A stretch of 64,000 nucleotides of DNA from Physcia stellaris (Eukaryota; Ascomycota; Lecanoromycetes; Caliciales; Physciaceae). Made by a program: the position numbers and the translations under genes. Below are positions 59,455-64,000 of the stretch, one piece after another; position 1 is the first letter of the stretch, and each line of letters starts with the position of its first letter. The stretch is taken from contig JABSSW010000013.1 of NCBI GenBank assembly GCA_018902385.1, forward strand, positions 558,001-622,000. Direction: 5' to 3'. Below the pieces are notes generated by a model, which was not told the DNA's origin, searched no databases, and saw only the letters and a list, made by a program, of their open reading frames with translations.

Positions 59455-62400
59455 TTAATTGAATCGAACGAAACGACGAATCAATGCGTCGAAAAGTTCG
59501 AAAAGAATTGAAATAAATTGATCAATTGATTTAGTTAACGAAACGAAATCATTGATGAAACTAATCATCGAAATTTTAACAAAAATGACGATAACAAAAT
59601 TCTGTTTCGAAAATGCAATAAATGACAAAATCGTAAAAATCGTAAATTTAAAAAATTTTCTCAATATTTTTTTAATAACTGATTTAATTGATTTAATTAA
59701 TTTGATTGATGACGAAATTAACGACGATAAAATTGACGATAACGAATTCGTAAATTCGTTAAACAAAATTAATCGATTTGACAAAATGTTCTGAATCATA
59801 ATCAACTCATACTTTTTGACAAAGTTCATAGCATTTTCGAGTTTCGAAAGACTTTTTCATACATCATGTTCTGATTCATAATTTTTTCATTCAACAAAAT
59901 ATTCAATGTTTCGTTTTTTGATCATGCGTTTGTTGATAATGCGTGACAATTCAAAAAATTTGACGTTAATTGTATCGTCGTTCACGAAAACGAAATCAAA
60001 ATGATTTGATTTAAAACGTTTGAAAAAATCAATCGATAACGACGAACATTTTTTCAATTGAATTACGTTGAAAATCGAATGAATAAATCAATTGTTAAAA
60101 ATATTCAATCGATAAATCAAACGATCAATTTTTTCGATAATAATGAAAAATTCAACGAATTGTTGATCATATTTTTTGTTGATAATCGAAAATATATTAT
60201 AATTTTTGTGTAATTTGATGAACGCGACATTTTTTTGTTTCATGAACATAAATTGATGCTTTTTGTCATAATGAAATTTAACATTCATTTGATCAAAAAT
60301 TATGACATCATTAACATTTTGACGAATGATAAAACGACGTTTTTTTAACGTGAATTCAAAAATATCGACGTCGATAAACTTAATCAAATCAATGATTTGA
60401 ATTGAAATAAAATCATAAACGATTTCATTTGAAAAATTGTCAATGTTAATTGAATTGTTGAAATTTCGTTGTATTTGCGACAAAACGTCAAATCAAAAAT
60501 CAAAATATTTCAACGTAAAAATCAAAAAACGAAAAGCGATTTCAATTGTTTGATTAATTCGTTTCGACAAATCGTTCGTTTGAAAATGATAAACAATTGA
60601 ATACAAAAATTTAATTTTTAATTTGATAAACATGACAATTCACATGTTCGATAAAAATTTTTTGTCACGATTCGAAATAATAATTTTAAATAATTTTCAA
60701 TCAATCATATTTAGACGATTTAACAAAACATGATTTTATTGTGCAATTGTTCATGTGTTTTTGTTTGAAATTAACATTATACGTTTGAAATATTTACAAT
60801 TAATCGACATCACGCAATCGAATTAATCGATTCGTGATTTTGATAAAATCAAAATGAAATCGATAATGATAATGTGAAAAAAAATATTCGAAATGAATAT
60901 AAATTGCAATGAGTCATAAAATTTGTGTCGACGTGTTTGATATGTTTGACATTTCGAACAATATTTAAAAAAATTTCTAAAATATTTGAACAAGTCACGA
61001 ATGTAATAAAAAATTGCTATTTTCTCATAACAACGAACGAAATTTGAATGATTATCATCGTGAACGACGATTAAAATATTTTGAATAATTGAATGAGAAA
61101 TGCACAATCGATGAAATTCGTAAACGTGATTGTCAATGATGAAATCATCAAATCGAAAAATTAATTCATTAATTTTTCGATAAAAAGAAAATTTGACGAC
61201 GTTTTCGTCGTTTTTATTCTGTTGATTTAACATTGAACATATTTTTTTTCAATTCAGATCGTTGATGTAATTCGCGACAAATTTTTTGCGAATTTTTTTT
61301 TCAATTTTCAATCAAATTGTTGTGAAAAAAACATCAAATTCGTTTTTTTCGAATGCAACGTCAATATTGAAATTGATTAAACGAAAAAACGTCAAACACA
61401 ATGTGTTGTTTGTTTGATTTGTAACGCAATTCGACGTCGAATCGTTGAATATAATCAAAAACGCGAACAAATCGAAAATTGAATTTGTCAATGAAAACTG
61501 TAATCATGTTGATTTGTTTAATTATGTTTAAAATCGCGTCGTGATTCGTGAAAATGATAATGAAACGTTGTTTCGAAAAATCGATTAAATGTTTTATTTT
61601 TTTTAACATTCAAATTATATCAACGAATTTTAATTCGATGAATCAGTATTTTGTTTTCGCGTTCGTTAAAAATCGACTAAAAAACAAAATAAATTCGATA
61701 ATTTTTTTAAACGAATATTTTTTATCATTTCATTTGACGTTATTTTTCACGTGATACATCATGTCAATTAATTCGAATTTTTTGTTAACATCGAAATCGA
61801 CGTATAGTTTTTTACGAAAATTTGAATGAACGAAATAGAAAAACTTAATTAACAAAAATTGTAATGTTTGAAAAAAAATTAACTTTTCAATAATAAAATT
61901 TTTAATTTTAATGTTGCGTGAATAAATTTTTTGACATTGTCAATTACAAATTCGTCGTGAAATAATTCAATTTTCAATTTTTGAAACGATTTGAACATTT
62001 CAACGTATCAAAATACATAATTTCGTAATCAATTCGTGAAATTTAAATACGTTTTCAATAATTGCAAAATAATAAAAAAAAAAAAACGTGAAATAGTTTT
62101 CAACTTTTTTTCAACGATGATTAATTCAAAAAAGTCAATTTTTGATTTAATAAATGAACAATGAAATGAAATAATTAATGAAAATATTGTTAATTTTGAA
62201 CATATCGAAAATTTGTTTGAAACGAATTAAATGTTTTTGTAAAATGTTTGAATGAACGACGATATCGTTTACATATGTTTTAACGAAAATTCGAAACGAT
62301 CGAAACAATCGATCGATTTGACGTTGTACGTAAACAAAATTTTTTTTGTAATTCATCACGATTACGTTGAAATTTTTTTGATTTTTATGTGTGATTACAA

Positions 62401-64000
62401 TCAATTTATGTTTGTCGTCTGAATGAATTTTTCATTGATAAAAAAAAATTGAACAATTCAACACAATAATGTATTGACATTTTAAAACAATTGAAATTAT
62501 GTCGAATTGAAAAAATAAAAAATACACATTCGATTGAATGATAACGTTGAAATTTCGAATATTCACAACAAATCGATTTTTTTTTGTCGTTGATTTTTTT
62601 TCATACGCAAAAAACAAAATAATTAAATGAAATAAATTCGTCGATTCAATTAAATTTATTTGATTCATATAATTTGTCAAAAGTTTCGTCGACAAATTTT
62701 TTATTCTTTTTGTTTAAAAAATATATTTTAATTTTGTCGAATATTTTTTGTTTTCAATTCGATTTGAACGAAATTTTCATTCAATTTTTTTGAAATAACT
62801 TGACAAAATTTGTGTTTTTTCAAATATCAAAATAAATTGACATCAATTTTGTGATAATTTGCACGACATCGTCGTTAAATCGATGAATGATGACGTCATT
62901 ATCGAAAATGATTTTTGTCGAAAATTTCAAATCAGATTTTGATTTCGCATTTTTCAAATCTGAAATAATTGAAATTTCGTTTATGAAAACTAGAAATTGA
63001 AAATCGTTATAACAAATCGACGAAAATTGAACATTTAATTTTGAAAAAACTTAACGTTACGACAAAAACGAATTGTGAAAAGTTTTCGAAATTGCGATCG
63101 TGACGACGATAATTTCAAAAATGAAAAAATTATTGTCATTCAACACGTTGATGACGACGTAAATCGCGACGATAATTTTCTTGAATCAATTAATTTTATG
63201 TTTTTGAATTAAACGTCGTAAAATTAAATCGACGACGTGATTAATTTCGTCGACGTGAATTTGAAAAACATTAATGTAATTTATTTCGATTATGTGATCG
63301 ACGCGATAATTTCGAAATATATGCACGATTTGATTGTTTTCATTGCGAACGATAATTTGTTTAATATTGAAATTTATTAAATGAACGTAAAATGAAAATT
63401 TTAATTCATTCGATTCGAAAAAATAATTTCGATCGAATGAAACAATCGTATAATGCATTGAAAAAATTAATTCGAAACGAAAAAATATTACAATGATTTT
63501 ACGAACATGAATCGAAATTTGAACAATTATTTTAAACGTTCGAATTTTTAAATTAACGATAATTTCACAATTTTCGATGTAAATTGTTTTTTTAAATATG
63601 TTAACATCAATTTTTTTGATTCGATAACGTCATTTTCAAATAACATGTTAATTTTCAAATTATCGATCAAATGAATTTCTTTAATGATTTTAATTCTAAT
63701 CGAATTATCGTTTTTTTGATCAGAAAAATACATAAACAAAATAACATATTCAACAATTATATGTTTGTCGACGTTTAAATCACGTACGAAAATAAAAATA
63801 ATCATAATTTTAATGAATACATTTGAAATTTGTTTTTTGAAAAATTGACGATCGCATAAAATTATGTCAACGTCGATGTTTAAACAAATCGATTCAATTT
63901 CAATTGTTGATGAAAAAATTACGTGAATACGTGCGTAAATTCAATTTCGAAAATCATGATCAATGTCGACGTTTTTGTTGAAATCGACGTTTGAAACAAT
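59455..64000 (-). mobile_element. Inverted Ty3/Gypsy chromovirus fossil, runs off right edge
   Basis: Reading on the minus strand from the right edge: protease-like domain (about 63805-63548, motif HLIDNLKINMLFENDVI), a linker domain (63458-63186), reverse transcriptase (about 62750-62147; YVQRQIDRLF), RNase H (about 61740-61361), integrase zinc finger and core (about 61233-60823; CSKCQTYQTRRHKFYD), a GPY/F module (60483-60088) and a chromodomain (about 60000-59780, ending FVKKYE). It is the same general clade as the 49542-55992 element but a different lineage, in opposite orientation. Its gag end lies beyond 64000. Broken in many places and hypermutated; a 3' LTR to its left is not clearly delimited. 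Confidence 0.78.

Larger units (their letters stand above)
36240..64000. other. AT-rich hypermutated isochore depleted of CpT and CpC
   Basis: From about 36240 to the window end, composition shifts sharply to A/T and no host gene is recognisable. C is found almost only before A or G. In a hand count of 51241-51480 I find 21 CpA, 16 CpG, 0 CpT, 0 CpC, 0 ApG and 0 GpG. The same trend is visible by eye throughout, in transposon-coding and noncoding stretches alike, on both strands. This resembles a RIP isochore in layout but not in dinucleotide preference (see findings). A few patches, such as 43240-43340 and 56340-57130, keep more CpT. Confidence 0.9.

Noticed and set aside
36240-64000. Mitochondrial DNA or contaminating AT-rich genome
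   Set aside because: Continuity with nuclear genes, LTR retrotransposons throughout, and abundant CpG with near absence of CpT/CpC fit a mutated nuclear isochore better than organelle DNA. No organelle gene is seen.

Overview
The window looks like nuclear DNA of a filamentous ascomycete (Pezizomycotina). Multi-exon genes with mostly 44-80 bp GT...AG introns, a Clr5-domain transcription factor, a fungal rhodopsin-type seven-helix protein and chromodomain Gypsy elements all point that way. I cannot name the species.

Positions 1 to about 36240 are gene-rich with ordinary base composition. In order: the 3' end of PRP40 (+); a weak hypothetical gene (-); a Clr5 plus C2H2 zinc-finger transcription factor (-); a spacer with eight CAAAAGTACC-like motifs; a small one-pass membrane protein with a PPTY motif (+); a gene-poor 2.2 kb; RLI1/ABCE1 (-), divergent from CHD1 (+) across a 417 bp shared promoter; a doubtful decayed gene; a 2152-residue Trp-Gly/Lys repeat protein (-); a HIRAN-SNF2-RING helicase of the Rad5/HLTF type (-); a secreted alpha/beta hydrolase (-); and a fungal rhodopsin-like membrane protein (+). 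Most gene models were rebuilt from splice signals, and their exons sum to whole codons in one frame.

From about 36240 to the end lies an extremely AT-rich isochore with no credible host gene. It is a graveyard of Ty3/Gypsy LTR retrotransposons. One LTR element (42919-49541) sits between two partial copies of a second family (39459-42918 and 49542-55992), and a third, inverted element runs off the right edge (59455-64000). All are broken fossils.

The most unusual signal is the mutational signature of the isochore. Cytosine survives almost only before a purine (CpA, CpG), while CpT and CpC (ApG and GpG on the other strand) are nearly absent. Classical Repeat-Induced Point mutation (RIP) depletes CpA/TpG and raises TpA; here CpA and TpG are abundant. 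This suggests a RIP-like process with CpT/CpC preference that the usual RIP indices would miss.
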